Source: Bordetella parapertussis
GTDB taxonomy: Bacteria; Pseudomonadota; Gammaproteobacteria; Burkholderiales; Burkholderiaceae_C
Direction: 5' to 3'
Assembly (NCBI GenBank): GCA_945871945.1
Contig: CAMBXY010000001.1
Span: forward strand, 1 to 44,188
Length of the DNA stretch: 44,188 nucleotides
The notes under the pieces are model-generated. The model was not told where the DNA came from. It did not search any database and saw only the letters and a list, made by a program, of their open reading frames with translations. This document shows, piece after piece, positions 8,742 to 16,197 of this stretch. The position numbers and the translations under genes are program-made. Position 1 is the stretch's first letter. Each line of letters begins with the position of its first letter.

Positions 8742-9494
8742 ATGTCCCACCCCAAAATAGCCATCGTGACTGGCGCTGGTACCGGTATAGGCAAAGCTGC
8801 AGCCTTGGCTTTGTTGGCAGATGGTTGGCGTGTTGCCTTGGTGGGTAGGCGTTTGCAACCCTTGGAGGAAGTCGCGCATGCATCCCTGTTGCCCGAGGCG
8901 TGTTTGCCACTGTCGGCCGATGTGGCTGACCCGCAAGCTGTCAAAAACTTCTTTGCCCAAGTGCTGAATCAATGGGGCCGTATCGACTTACTTTTTAACA
9001 ATGCAGGCATAAGTGCGCCTGGCGTTCCTCTGGAAGAGTTAAGCGTGGAGCAATGGCGCAATGTGGTTGATATCAATCTCAACGGCATGTTTTACTGTTT
9101 ACAACAAGCCTTCATTGCGATGAAATCGCAAACCCCTCAAGGCGGAAGAATCATCAACAATGGGTCTATTTCTGCATATACGCCGCGACCCAACTCGATT
9201 GCTTACACCGCAACCAAACATGCAGTCACAGGGTTGACCAAAACCGCTGCTCTTGATGGGCGCAAATATGGAATCGCAGTGGGACAAATTGATATTGGCA
9301 ACGCAGCGACTGAGATGGTCGCCAAAATGGCCACGGGCATTCTGCAGGCCAATGGTGACATTGCCAAAGAGCCACTGATGGATGTCAAGCATGTGGGTGA
9401 ATCAGTGCTTTACATGGCCAATATGCCTTTAACTGCCAATGTGCTCTTTCACACTGTGATGGCTACCAACATGCCATTCGTGGGGCGCGGCTAG
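8742..9494 (+). CDS. short-chain dehydrogenase/reductase, substrate unknown
   Basis: This is a classical SDR of 250 residues that probably uses NAD(P)H. It shows the nucleotide motif TGAGTGIG (residues 10-17), NNAG (87-90), the catalytic S142, and Y155 and K159 in YTATKHA. After the active site the usual PG turn is replaced by IDIGNAATEM, seen in a subgroup of uncharacterised proteobacterial SDRs. The ATG at 8742 has a strong AAGGAG eight bases upstream, so the two codons that could precede it are unlikely to be used. It follows rnr by 23 bases and may share its transcript. The substrate cannot be named from the sequence. Confidence 0.88.
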   Translation: MSHPKIAIVTGAGTGIGKAAALALLADGWRVALVGRRLQPLEEVAHASLLPEACLPLSADVADPQAVKNFFAQVLNQWGRIDLLFNNAGISAPGVPLEELSVEQWRNVVDINLNGMFYCLQQAFIAMKSQTPQGGRIINNGSISAYTPRPNSIAYTATKHAVTGLTKTAALDGRKYGIAVGQIDIGNAATEMVAKMATGILQANGDIAKEPLMDVKHVGESVLYMANMPLTANVLFHTVMATNMPFVGRG

Positions 9495-9524
9495 CAAAAC
9501 CCATGGGTTTGGCGCATATCAGTA

Positions 9525-9533
9525 TGCTAAAAT
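9525..9533 (+). promoter_or_regulatory. extended -10 promoter for rpsB-tsf
   Basis: TGCTAAAAT fits the extended -10 pattern (TG, one base, TAAAAT), preceded by TA. Transcription would start near 9540 and give an untranslated leader of about 127 bases before rpsB. The -35 region (GGGTTT at 17 bases) is poor, which is common for extended -10 promoters. Confidence 0.5.
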
Positions 9534-9550
9534 CAGCCTACTTTTGAATT

Positions 9551-9639
9551 GCAAGGTCCCTTGCGATAAGCAAATCCCAAACCAGTTCCCACAAGGTGTT
9601 GTTCAGCTTAAAACTTAAGTTGTGGCAATGAAGAACTGG
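9551..9639 (+). promoter_or_regulatory. structured rpsB mRNA leader, candidate S2 autoregulatory element
   Basis: Two structures can be drawn. A small hairpin pairs GCAAG (9551-9555) with CTTGC (9560-9564). A larger nested one pairs CCAGTTC (9582-9588) with GAACTGG (9633-9639), CCACAA (9589-9594) with TTGTGG (9620-9625), and CTTAA (9607-9611) with TTAAG (9615-9619). This leaves a 12-base bulge on the left and a 7-base bulge on the right. In Escherichia coli the S2 protein represses rpsB-tsf through the mRNA leader; a similar role here is inferred from position and structure. Confidence 0.5.
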
Positions 9640-9666
9640 CTCAGACTTAACCTTTGGAGTTTATTT

Positions 9667-10419
9667 ATGTCTACATCCATGCGCGAAATGCTGGAAGCTG
9701 GTGTCCATTTCGGTCATCAAACACGCTTTTGGAACCCCAAAATGGCCCCCTTCATTTTCGGCCATCGCAACAAAATCCACATCATCAACTTGGAAAAATC
9801 ATTGCCCATGTTCCAAGATGCGATGAAGTTTGCCAAGCAATTGGCAGCAAACCGCGGCACTATTTTGATGGTTGGCACCAAACGCCAAGCCCGTGAAATC
9901 ATCTCCTCTGAAGCCAAAAGGGCGGCTGTGCCTTTTGTCGATCAGCGCTGGTTGGGTGGCATGTTGACCAACTTCAAAACTGTTAAAACTTCTATCAAGC
10001 GTTTGAAAGATATGAAGGTCCAACAAGAGGTGGGTCTTGAGGCCATGTCTAAAAAAGAACAATTGGTGTTCATGCGAGAACTTGAAAAACTCGAAAAAGA
10101 CATTGGTGGAATCCAAGACATGGCAACTTTGCCTGATGCCATTTTTGTGATCGATGTGGGTTTCCACAAAATTGCCATTGCCGAAGCCAAGAAGCTTGGT
10201 ATTCCTTTGATTGGCGTGGTTGATTCCAACCACTCCCCTGAAGGAATCGACTATGTGATCCCAGGCAATGACGACTCATCCAAAGCTGTGACGCTTTACG
10301 CGCGTGGTATAGCAGACGCGATTTTGGAAGGTCGCGCCAACGCTGTCACCGATATAGTTAAAGCTGTGAGTGAAGGTTCTGACGAGTTTGTCGAAGTGGA
10401 AAATTCCGCCGAAGCTTAA
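9667..10419 (+). CDS. rpsB: 30S ribosomal protein S2
   Basis: S2 binds the 30S subunit late in assembly and helps recruit S1. The 250 residues match the family. The motifs [19 protein letters not shown] (residues 7-25), [13 protein letters not shown], and [10 protein letters not shown] followed by [11 protein letters not shown] are the two classical S2 signatures. The ATG at 9667 has GGAG (9656-9659) seven bases upstream; the 15 extra codons available before it are leader RNA. It heads the conserved rpsB-tsf-pyrH-frr block. A hairpin terminator follows, so tsf may be partly attenuated relative to rpsB. Confidence 0.98.
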   Translation: MSTSMREMLEAGVHFGHQTRFWNPKMAPFIFGHRNKIHIINLEKSLPMFQDAMKFAKQLAANRGTILMVGTKRQAREIISSEAKRAAVPFVDQRWLGGMLTNFKTVKTSIKRLKDMKVQQEVGLEAMSKKEQLVFMRELEKLEKDIGGIQDMATLPDAIFVIDVGFHKIAIAEAKKLGIPLIGVVDSNHSPEGIDYVIPGNDDSSKAVTLYARGIADAILEGRANAVTDIVKAVSEGSDEFVEVENSAEA

Positions 10420-10436
10420 ATCTCACTGATCCATTC

Positions 10437-10462
10437 AAAAGGGGCTTGTTAGGCCCCTTTTT
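10437..10462 (+). terminator. intrinsic terminator or attenuator between rpsB and tsf
   Basis: GGGGC (10441-10445) pairs with GCCCC (10453-10457), flanked by AAAA and TTTTT, which lengthens the stem and supplies the U-tract. It sits 20 bases after the rpsB stop. Since tsf follows directly, partial read-through is likely; a separate tsf promoter is possible but I do not see a clear one. Confidence 0.8.
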
Positions 10463-10501
10463 CGCAACACACACACCTATATTCATTTAACAGGAGTTTT
10501 T

Positions 10502-11395
10502 ATGGCAGCAATTACTGCAAGTATGGTCGCCGAACTGCGAGCCAAAACCGATGCACCCATGATGGAGTGCAAAAAAGCCTTGAGCGAAGCCGAAGGCGAC
10601 ATGGTCAAAGCTGAAGAATTGTTACGCGTTAAGTTGGGCAGTAAAGCCAGCAAGGCTTCTTCGCGAGTAACTGCTGAAGGCGTCGTCAGCAGCTTTATCG
10701 ATGGCCATTCAGGCGCAATGCTTGAGGTCAATTGCGAAACTGACTTTGTCACTAAAAACGATAGTTTTTTAGCCTTGACGCAAGCTGCAGCCCAATTGGC
10801 GGCTCTTCACAAGCCTGCTGATATTGAAGCCCTCGGCGCTTTGCCTTACACCCAAGACGGTTTTGGTCCTACCCTTGAAGATGTACGAAAAGGACTGATT
10901 GGGAAGATTGGTGAAAACATGAGTTTTCGTCGATTCAAACTTTTCAATGGCGACTCTGCACTGACATCCTATTTGCACGGGACGCGCATCGGCGTCATGG
11001 TTGAATATGCGGGCGATGAAGGTGCTGCACGGGACGTCGCTATGCATGTGGCGGCCATGAAGCCGGTTTCTTTGACCAGCGCCGAGGTGCCTGCTGAACT
11101 GATTGAGCGTGAGCGCTCTGTTGCAACGGCCAAGGCTGCTGAATCAGGTAAGCCTGCAGACATTGCTGCAAAGATGATTGAAGGTGCGGTTCAAAAATAC
11201 CTGAAGGAAGTTTCTTTGTTTGACCAGCCCTTTGTGAAGAACGACAAGCAAACCGTCGCGCAAATGCTCCAGGCAGTTAAAACCACTGTCAAGTCTTTCA
11301 CGCTGTATGTGGTTGGGGAGGGTATCGAGCGCAAAGTCGATGACTTTGCTGCTGAGGTGGCGGCTCAAGTAGCTGCAGCAAAACAATCAGCTTGA
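10502..11395 (+). CDS. tsf: translation elongation factor Ts
   Basis: EF-Ts is the nucleotide-exchange factor that releases GDP from EF-Tu. The 297 residues have an N-terminal UBA-like domain ([21 protein letters not shown]), where the first EF-Ts signature lies. The core motif [10 protein letters not shown] is at about residues 80-89. Two core subdomains follow, the second with the pattern [10 protein letters not shown] near residue 181. The ATG is preceded by CAGGAG six bases upstream. It follows rpsB after a hairpin and is itself closed by a strong terminator. Confidence 0.98.
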   Translation: MAAITASMVAELRAKTDAPMMECKKALSEAEGDMVKAEELLRVKLGSKASKASSRVTAEGVVSSFIDGHSGAMLEVNCETDFVTKNDSFLALTQAAAQLAALHKPADIEALGALPYTQDGFGPTLEDVRKGLIGKIGENMSFRRFKLFNGDSALTSYLHGTRIGVMVEYAGDEGAARDVAMHVAAMKPVSLTSAEVPAELIERERSVATAKAAESGKPADIAAKMIEGAVQKYLKEVSLFDQPFVKNDKQTVAQMLQAVKTTVKSFTLYVVGEGIERKVDDFAAEVAAQVAAAKQSA

Positions 11396-11402
11396 TAAGT
11401 TA

Positions 11403-11432
11403 AAAAAGGGGACGAAAGTCCCCTTTCTTTTA
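11403..11432 (+). terminator. strong intrinsic terminator after tsf
   Basis: AAAGGGGAC (11406-11414) pairs perfectly with GTCCCCTTT (11419-11427) across a GAAA tetraloop and is followed by CTTTT. A 9-bp stem closed by a C(GAAA)G loop should be very stable. It separates rpsB-tsf from pyrH, whose start is only about 44 bases further. Confidence 0.88.
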
Positions 11433-11475
11433 CCCACACTCAACTCGTTAAACTCTCACTCCATTGGAGGCCTGA

Positions 11476-12198
11476 ATGACTTTAAAAAAACCAGCCTATA
11501 AGCGAATATTGCTTAAGTTGTCGGGTGAGGCTTTGATGGGTGACGACGCTTTTGGCATCAACCGCGCCACTATCGTTCGCATGGTTGAGGAGATCGCAGA
11601 AATCACACGTCTTGGGGTTGAAGTAGCGGTTGTGATTGGTGGCGGCAATATTTTTCGCGGCGTTGCTGGAGGCTCTGTAGGTATGGACCGAGCCACTGCC
11701 GATTACATGGGCATGTTGGCGACGGTGATGAACGCTTTAGCATTGGCTGACACGATGAACAAGGCAGGTCTTATTGCCCGCGTGATGTCTGCTATTGGCA
11801 TTGAACAGGTGGTCGAGCCTTATGTGCGGCCTAAGGCGCTGCAATACCTAGAAGAGGGCAAAGTGGTGGTTTTTGCCGCTGGCACAGGCAATCCCTTTTT
11901 CACTACAGACACAGCAGCTGCACTGCGGGGCGCTGAAATTGGCGCTGAAATGGTTTTGAAGGCCACCAAGGTAGATGGTGTTTACACTTCAGACCCCAAC
12001 AAGGATGCAACCGCTACTCGTTACACAAAAATCAGTTTTGATCAAGCCATTCAAGGCAATTTAGGCATCATGGATGCCACGGCTTTTGCCTTGTGTCGTG
12101 ATCAAAAACTACCCATCACTGTTTTTTCAATTTTTAAACACGGCGCACTCAAGCGCGTGGTCATGGGCGAGGACGAGGGCACGCTGGTGTTTGCCTAA
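11476..12198 (+). CDS. pyrH: uridylate kinase
   Basis: This bacterial UMP kinase of the amino-acid-kinase fold makes UDP from UMP and ATP, and is hexameric and allosterically controlled by GTP and UTP in studied species. The 240 residues include the phosphate-binding KLSGEAL near residue 14, the GGGNIFRG motif at about 57-64, [16 protein letters not shown], and the substrate region [13 protein letters not shown] at about 139-151. The end [11 protein letters not shown] is typical. The ATG follows TTGGAGG. A terminator precedes it, so it needs read-through or a promoter in the tsf end or the short gap. Confidence 0.97.
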   Translation: MTLKKPAYKRILLKLSGEALMGDDAFGINRATIVRMVEEIAEITRLGVEVAVVIGGGNIFRGVAGGSVGMDRATADYMGMLATVMNALALADTMNKAGLIARVMSAIGIEQVVEPYVRPKALQYLEEGKVVVFAAGTGNPFFTTDTAAALRGAEIGAEMVLKATKVDGVYTSDPNKDATATRYTKISFDQAIQGNLGIMDATAFALCRDQKLPITVFSIFKHGALKRVVMGEDEGTLVFA

Positions 12199-12225
12199 AG
12201 TCTGTCAATCTGAAAGAGGAAGAAG

Positions 12226-12786
12226 ATGGATATTGCAGAGATCAAGAAAAACACAGAAAGCAAAATGGATCAATCGATTGCTGCTTTTAGCAACAGTTTG
12301 TCCAAAATACGCTCTGGTCGGGCCAACCCAGGTTTGTTGGATCACGTGATGGTTGAGTATTACGGTAACCCAACACCTCTGTCTCAGCTTGCCAATATCT
12401 CTTTATTGGATTCACGCACCATCAGCGTTCAGCCTTGGGAAAAGGGTCTGGGTCCCAAGATTGAAAAGGCGATTCGCGAAAGCGAGCTGGGCTTGAATCC
12501 CGCTTCAATGGGTGACTTGATTCGCGTTCCCATGCCGCCTATGTCTGAAGAGCGCCGCAAAGAAATGACCAAAGTGGTTCGAACCGAAGGTGAAAATGCC
12601 AAAGTAGCGATTCGAAATTTGCGCCGCGATGCAAATGAATCCGTTAAAAAGTTGGTAAAAGATAAGCTGGCTTCCGAGGACGATCAAAAACGTGCCGAGT
12701 CAGACATTCAAAAGGTCACTGACAAGCATATTGTTGATATCGACAAACTCATGGCATCGAAAGAACAAGAAATCATGGCGGTCTAA
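12226..12786 (+). CDS. frr: ribosome recycling factor
   Basis: RRF splits the post-termination ribosome together with EF-G. The 186 residues are of normal length. The signature [17 protein letters not shown] lies near residues 25-41, the beta-domain segment [15 protein letters not shown] follows, and the long helical hairpin carries [15 protein letters not shown] and RNLRRDAN. The start has an AGAGGAAGAAG ribosome-binding region. It follows pyrH by 27 bases and precedes cdsA by 13. In most relatives uppS would stand in that gap; here it is absent. Confidence 0.98.
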   Translation: MDIAEIKKNTESKMDQSIAAFSNSLSKIRSGRANPGLLDHVMVEYYGNPTPLSQLANISLLDSRTISVQPWEKGLGPKIEKAIRESELGLNPASMGDLIRVPMPPMSEERRKEMTKVVRTEGENAKVAIRNLRRDANESVKKLVKDKLASEDDQKRAESDIQKVTDKHIVDIDKLMASKEQEIMAV

Positions 12787-12799
12787 GAGATGAGTTTGC

Positions 12800-13633
12800 A
12801 TGCTTAAGCAACGCATCATTACCGCCTTGGTGTTATTGGGTTTTTTGTTTCCTGCCCTTTTTCACCCAGATATTTTTTGGACAGCTTTGGCTGGTTTGGT
12901 CTTAATCAGTGCGGCTGCTTGGGAGTGGGGCAGGCTCAACAGCCTCAGTCGCTACAAAGCTTTATGGATTACCGCTGCCTGTGCAATATTTTGTTGTTCT
13001 GTCTGGCAACTCAACTTGCTGATTTACTTTGACCGTATTTTTTGGTTAATGGTTGGCGCAGTTTGGGTTTTGTTGGGGGCTTTTTTACTGGCGGGAGGGG
13101 TTGCGCTGTGGAATCGAATTCCTGCACTTCTCAGGTGTGCGGGTGGCGCCATGGCTTTGTGCCTCACGTGGTTGGCTTTGGTTGCCTGCAAAACCTCCGG
13201 TATTGATTTCTTGCTATCTGTTCTTTTGTTGGTGTGGATGGCCGATATAGCCGCCTATTTTTCGGGTAAAGCCTGGGGACAGCATAAATTAGCCTCTGAA
13301 ATCAGCCCTGGGAAAACTTGGGAAGGTGTGGGGGGTGCCATGCTGGGTGTATTTTTCATGGGGTTCAGTTGGCTGGCAGTCGTTGAGTATTTCTCTTTGC
13401 CTTCTCAAAGCCTATTTGATCGGCTCTATGCCCATGGCTTTGTCGTTTTCATTCTGGGCTTGATATTTTTGGTGATGATGAGCGTAGTGGGGGACTTGGT
13501 TGAGTCATTGGTTAAGCGCAGTGCCGGTGCCAAAGACAGCAGCCAATTGCTACCAGGCCACGGTGGCATACTCGACCGCATAGATGCACTGTTGCCAACT
13601 CTGCCGCTGGCGGTCATGTTGGCTTTGTTATGA
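12800..13633 (+). CDS. cdsA: phosphatidate cytidylyltransferase
   Basis: CdsA makes CDP-diacylglycerol from CTP and phosphatidate in the inner membrane, the branch point of phospholipid synthesis. The 277 residues are strongly hydrophobic, with about seven or eight membrane segments. The family signature is in the C-terminal half: MADIAAYFSGKAWGQ, SPGKTWEGVGG, and SVVGDLVESLVKRSAGAKDS followed by LLPGHGGILDRIDALL. The ATG lies 13 bases after frr. Its stop overlaps the dxr start as ATGA. It directly follows frr because uppS is missing. Confidence 0.95.
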   Translation: MLKQRIITALVLLGFLFPALFHPDIFWTALAGLVLISAAAWEWGRLNSLSRYKALWITAACAIFCCSVWQLNLLIYFDRIFWLMVGAVWVLLGAFLLAGGVALWNRIPALLRCAGGAMALCLTWLALVACKTSGIDFLLSVLLLVWMADIAAYFSGKAWGQHKLASEISPGKTWEGVGGAMLGVFFMGFSWLAVVEYFSLPSQSLFDRLYAHGFVVFILGLIFLVMMSVVGDLVESLVKRSAGAKDSSQLLPGHGGILDRIDALLPTLPLAVMLALL

Positions 13634-14826
13634 AAGCCATGACACAAATGCTGACTGTTTTGGGTTCAACTGGCTCGATAGGCGTAAACACTTTGGATGT
13701 GGTTTCTCGCCACCCAGATAAATTTCAGATTTTCGCCCTCACAGGGGCGAAACAAGTCGATGTAATGCTTGCCCAATGCGCGCAATTTAAACCCCTGTTT
13801 GCTGTGATGGTCGAAGAGAGCGCTGCCAATTTGCTGCGAGACAAATTACGCGCTGAAAATTTACCCACACAAGTGCTGAGCGGTGCGAGTGCCTTGGTCG
13901 AGGTGGCTTGTGATGAGCGTGTTAACACGGTGATGGCCGCTATTGTGGGTGCTGCTGGTTTGCCTTCTTGCTTGTCGGCGGCTAAGTCGGGTAAAAGACT
14001 TCTATTGGCCAATAAGGAGGCATTGGTTGTCGGTGGTCAACTTTTTCTTGATGCAGTCAAATCAGGCGGCGCCCAACTCTTGCCTATCGACAGCGAACAC
14101 TCTGCAGTTTTTCAAGCATTGCCACACGACCCATCCTCTTGGGCGCAAAGTGTTGACAAAATTATCCTGACAGCTTCTGGTGGGCCCTTTCGCTCTCGAG
14201 ACCCGCTGACTTTGCGTGATGTCACCCCAGAGCAGGCGTGTGCGCATCCCAACTGGGTGATGGGCAGAAAAATATCTGTCGATTCAGCCACCATGATGAA
14301 TAAAGCCTTGGAGGTGATCGAGGCCAAGTATTTGTTTGGCATGGCACCTGACCGTATCGAGGTTGTCATTCACCCTCAAAGCATTGTGCATTCCATGGTG
14401 CAGTTTGTTGACGGTTCTGTGGTTGCGCAACTGGGTACTCCCGATATGCGCGTGCCTATCGCTTACGGACTGTCTTGGCCCCAGAGAATGGCCTCGGGGG
14501 CTGCAAATTTAGACTTCAGGCAATTGCCCGCGATGAGCTTTGAGTCTTTTGAAGATCATGGGCATCATGAGCGCTTTCCCAGTTTGAAACTGGCTTGGCA
14601 AGCCTTGGACGCAGCACCTGGAACCACCACGGTTTTGAATGCGGCCAATGAAGTCGCTGTGGCTGCATTTTTGGACAAGCAAATACGTTTTGATCAAATT
14701 CACCTCTTGAATATGGCAATGCTGGAGAGGGTATTGCCCACAGCCATTACTGGCTTGGAAGACTTGCTTGAGTTAGATCAGCGCTCTCGATGGTCAGCAA
14801 AGCAATTTATTTCGGACCTTGCATAG
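13630..14826 (+). CDS. dxr: 1-deoxy-D-xylulose 5-phosphate reductoisomerase
   Basis: Dxr rearranges and reduces DXP to MEP with NADPH and a divalent metal, the first committed step of the MEP pathway and the target of fosmidomycin. The 398 residues show the NADPH motif GSTGSIG near the N-terminus, LLANKEALVVGG, and the metal-binding segment LPIDSEHSA. ASGGPFR follows, then VDSATMMNKALEVIEA and IEVVIHPQSIVHSMV. I list the ATG at 13630 because it overlaps the cdsA stop; in-frame ATGs at 13639 and 13648 are alternatives. ispD and ispF at the window start serve the same pathway. Confidence 0.97.
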   Translation: MKAMTQMLTVLGSTGSIGVNTLDVVSRHPDKFQIFALTGAKQVDVMLAQCAQFKPLFAVMVEESAANLLRDKLRAENLPTQVLSGASALVEVACDERVNTVMAAIVGAAGLPSCLSAAKSGKRLLLANKEALVVGGQLFLDAVKSGGAQLLPIDSEHSAVFQALPHDPSSWAQSVDKIILTASGGPFRSRDPLTLRDVTPEQACAHPNWVMGRKISVDSATMMNKALEVIEAKYLFGMAPDRIEVVIHPQSIVHSMVQFVDGSVVAQLGTPDMRVPIAYGLSWPQRMASGAANLDFRQLPAMSFESFEDHGHHERFPSLKLAWQALDAAPGTTTVLNAANEVAVAAFLDKQIRFDQIHLLNMAMLERVLPTAITGLEDLLELDQRSRWSAKQFISDLA

Positions 14827-14835
14827 CGCACAGAC

Positions 14836-16197
14836 ATGATGAACACCTTACTGGCTTTTTTGGTTGCGCTGACGGTTGTTATTTTTGTGCACGAGTACGG
14901 ACACTACCGGGCAGCTTTGTGGTTCAAGGTGCGGGTTTTACGTTTTTCCATAGGTTTTGGCAAACCCTTGTTGCGCTGGACTCGACCTCAACCTGGACTG
15001 AACCTGCCTACAGAGTTCACTGTGTGCGCTCTGCCATTGGGTGGTTTTATCAAGATGCTGGATGAGCGCGATCAAGAGGTGACGCCAAGCGAAACACAAA
15101 ACGCTTTCAATCGCCAATCCTTGTGGGCCAGGTCTTGCATCGTGGCTGCTGGCCCTTTGGCTAATTTATTGTTGACGCTTTTTTTGTATGCGCTTGTGCA
15201 ATGGGTGGGGACTCAGCAAGCTGCTGCCATCATTGCAACGCCAGCAACGGGTTCAATAGCCGAATCGGCTGGCCTGCGAAGTGGTGACCTGGTTAGAAAA
15301 TTTTCTATCCAAGCAGATGAATGGCAGACGGTTCAAAGCATGGAACACCTGAGGTGGCTCATAGACATGGCCGTCCATGAGCGAAATAATTTTGAATTAG
15401 AAGTTTCATCGCCTCCAAGAGATGCGCCAAGGGCGATTGCTATTTTGGTTGCCGATATCAAGGACGACACAACAGGCTCGGGCATGGCGCGACTGGGCAT
15501 GACTGGTGCTTACAGCAAGCCCTATATTGTCAAAGTTCTTAAAGCGGGGCCGGCTGCCAAGGCAGGTTTGTTAGAGGGCGATTTGGTCTTAAAGATTGAT
15601 GGTCGCATGGTCAATGACGCTCAACAAGTGATTCAACTTATTCGGTCTGCTTCAGCGGTCCAGGCCTGGGAAATCCAAAGGGCTGATGGAAAAACTTTTA
15701 TGCTGAGCATGCTCCCCGACGTGAGAGAGGTTGATGGCAGGCGCATCTCGAAAATTGAAGCGGTAATTGGACGCGACACCGAAATGGTTTTGGTTCAGCA
15801 CGGTTTTGCGGACGGAATGGACATAGCCTTCAACACTCTTTTGCTGCAATCAAAAATGACATTTATTGCCGTGGGCAAATTGATCACCACCAACAGCGGA
15901 TGGCAACAATTGAGTGGGCCCTTGACCATGGCGGAATATGCAGGAAAAACTGCTGAGCAGGGCTGGCGTTCTTTTGTCCAATTCGTCGCTCTGATCAGCC
16001 TGAGCGTCGGGCTTTTAAATCTGCTGCCTATCCCTATGCTCGATGGCGGGCACCTGATGTATTATCTTTGGGAGTCAGTCACTGGAAGTGCGCCCTCCCA
16101 AGTGTGGCTCGAGCGATTGCAGGTCATGGGTATTTCCATGGTGGCTCTCATGATGTTCGCGGCGTTGTTTAACGATGTTATGCGGTGGTTGACTTGA
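14836..16197 (+). CDS. rseP: site-2 protease RseP (RIP zinc metalloprotease)
   Basis: RseP cuts the anti-sigma factor RseA within the inner membrane during the envelope stress response and also clears leftover signal peptides. The 453 residues carry the zinc motif HEYGH at residues 19-23 in the first membrane helix. The third metal ligand, D403 in NLLPIPMLDGGH, is near the C-terminus. Two periplasmic PDZ regions lie between (one around KVLKAGPAAKAGLLEGDLV), and there are about four membrane helices in all. The order dxr-rseP-bamA is conserved. The stop overlaps the proposed bamA start as TGATG. Confidence 0.96.
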   Translation: MMNTLLAFLVALTVVIFVHEYGHYRAALWFKVRVLRFSIGFGKPLLRWTRPQPGLNLPTEFTVCALPLGGFIKMLDERDQEVTPSETQNAFNRQSLWARSCIVAAGPLANLLLTLFLYALVQWVGTQQAAAIIATPATGSIAESAGLRSGDLVRKFSIQADEWQTVQSMEHLRWLIDMAVHERNNFELEVSSPPRDAPRAIAILVADIKDDTTGSGMARLGMTGAYSKPYIVKVLKAGPAAKAGLLEGDLVLKIDGRMVNDAQQVIQLIRSASAVQAWEIQRADGKTFMLSMLPDVREVDGRRISKIEAVIGRDTEMVLVQHGFADGMDIAFNTLLLQSKMTFIAVGKLITTNSGWQQLSGPLTMAEYAGKTAEQGWRSFVQFVALISLSVGLLNLLPIPMLDGGHLMYYLWESVTGSAPSQVWLERLQVMGISMVALMMFAALFNDVMRWLT

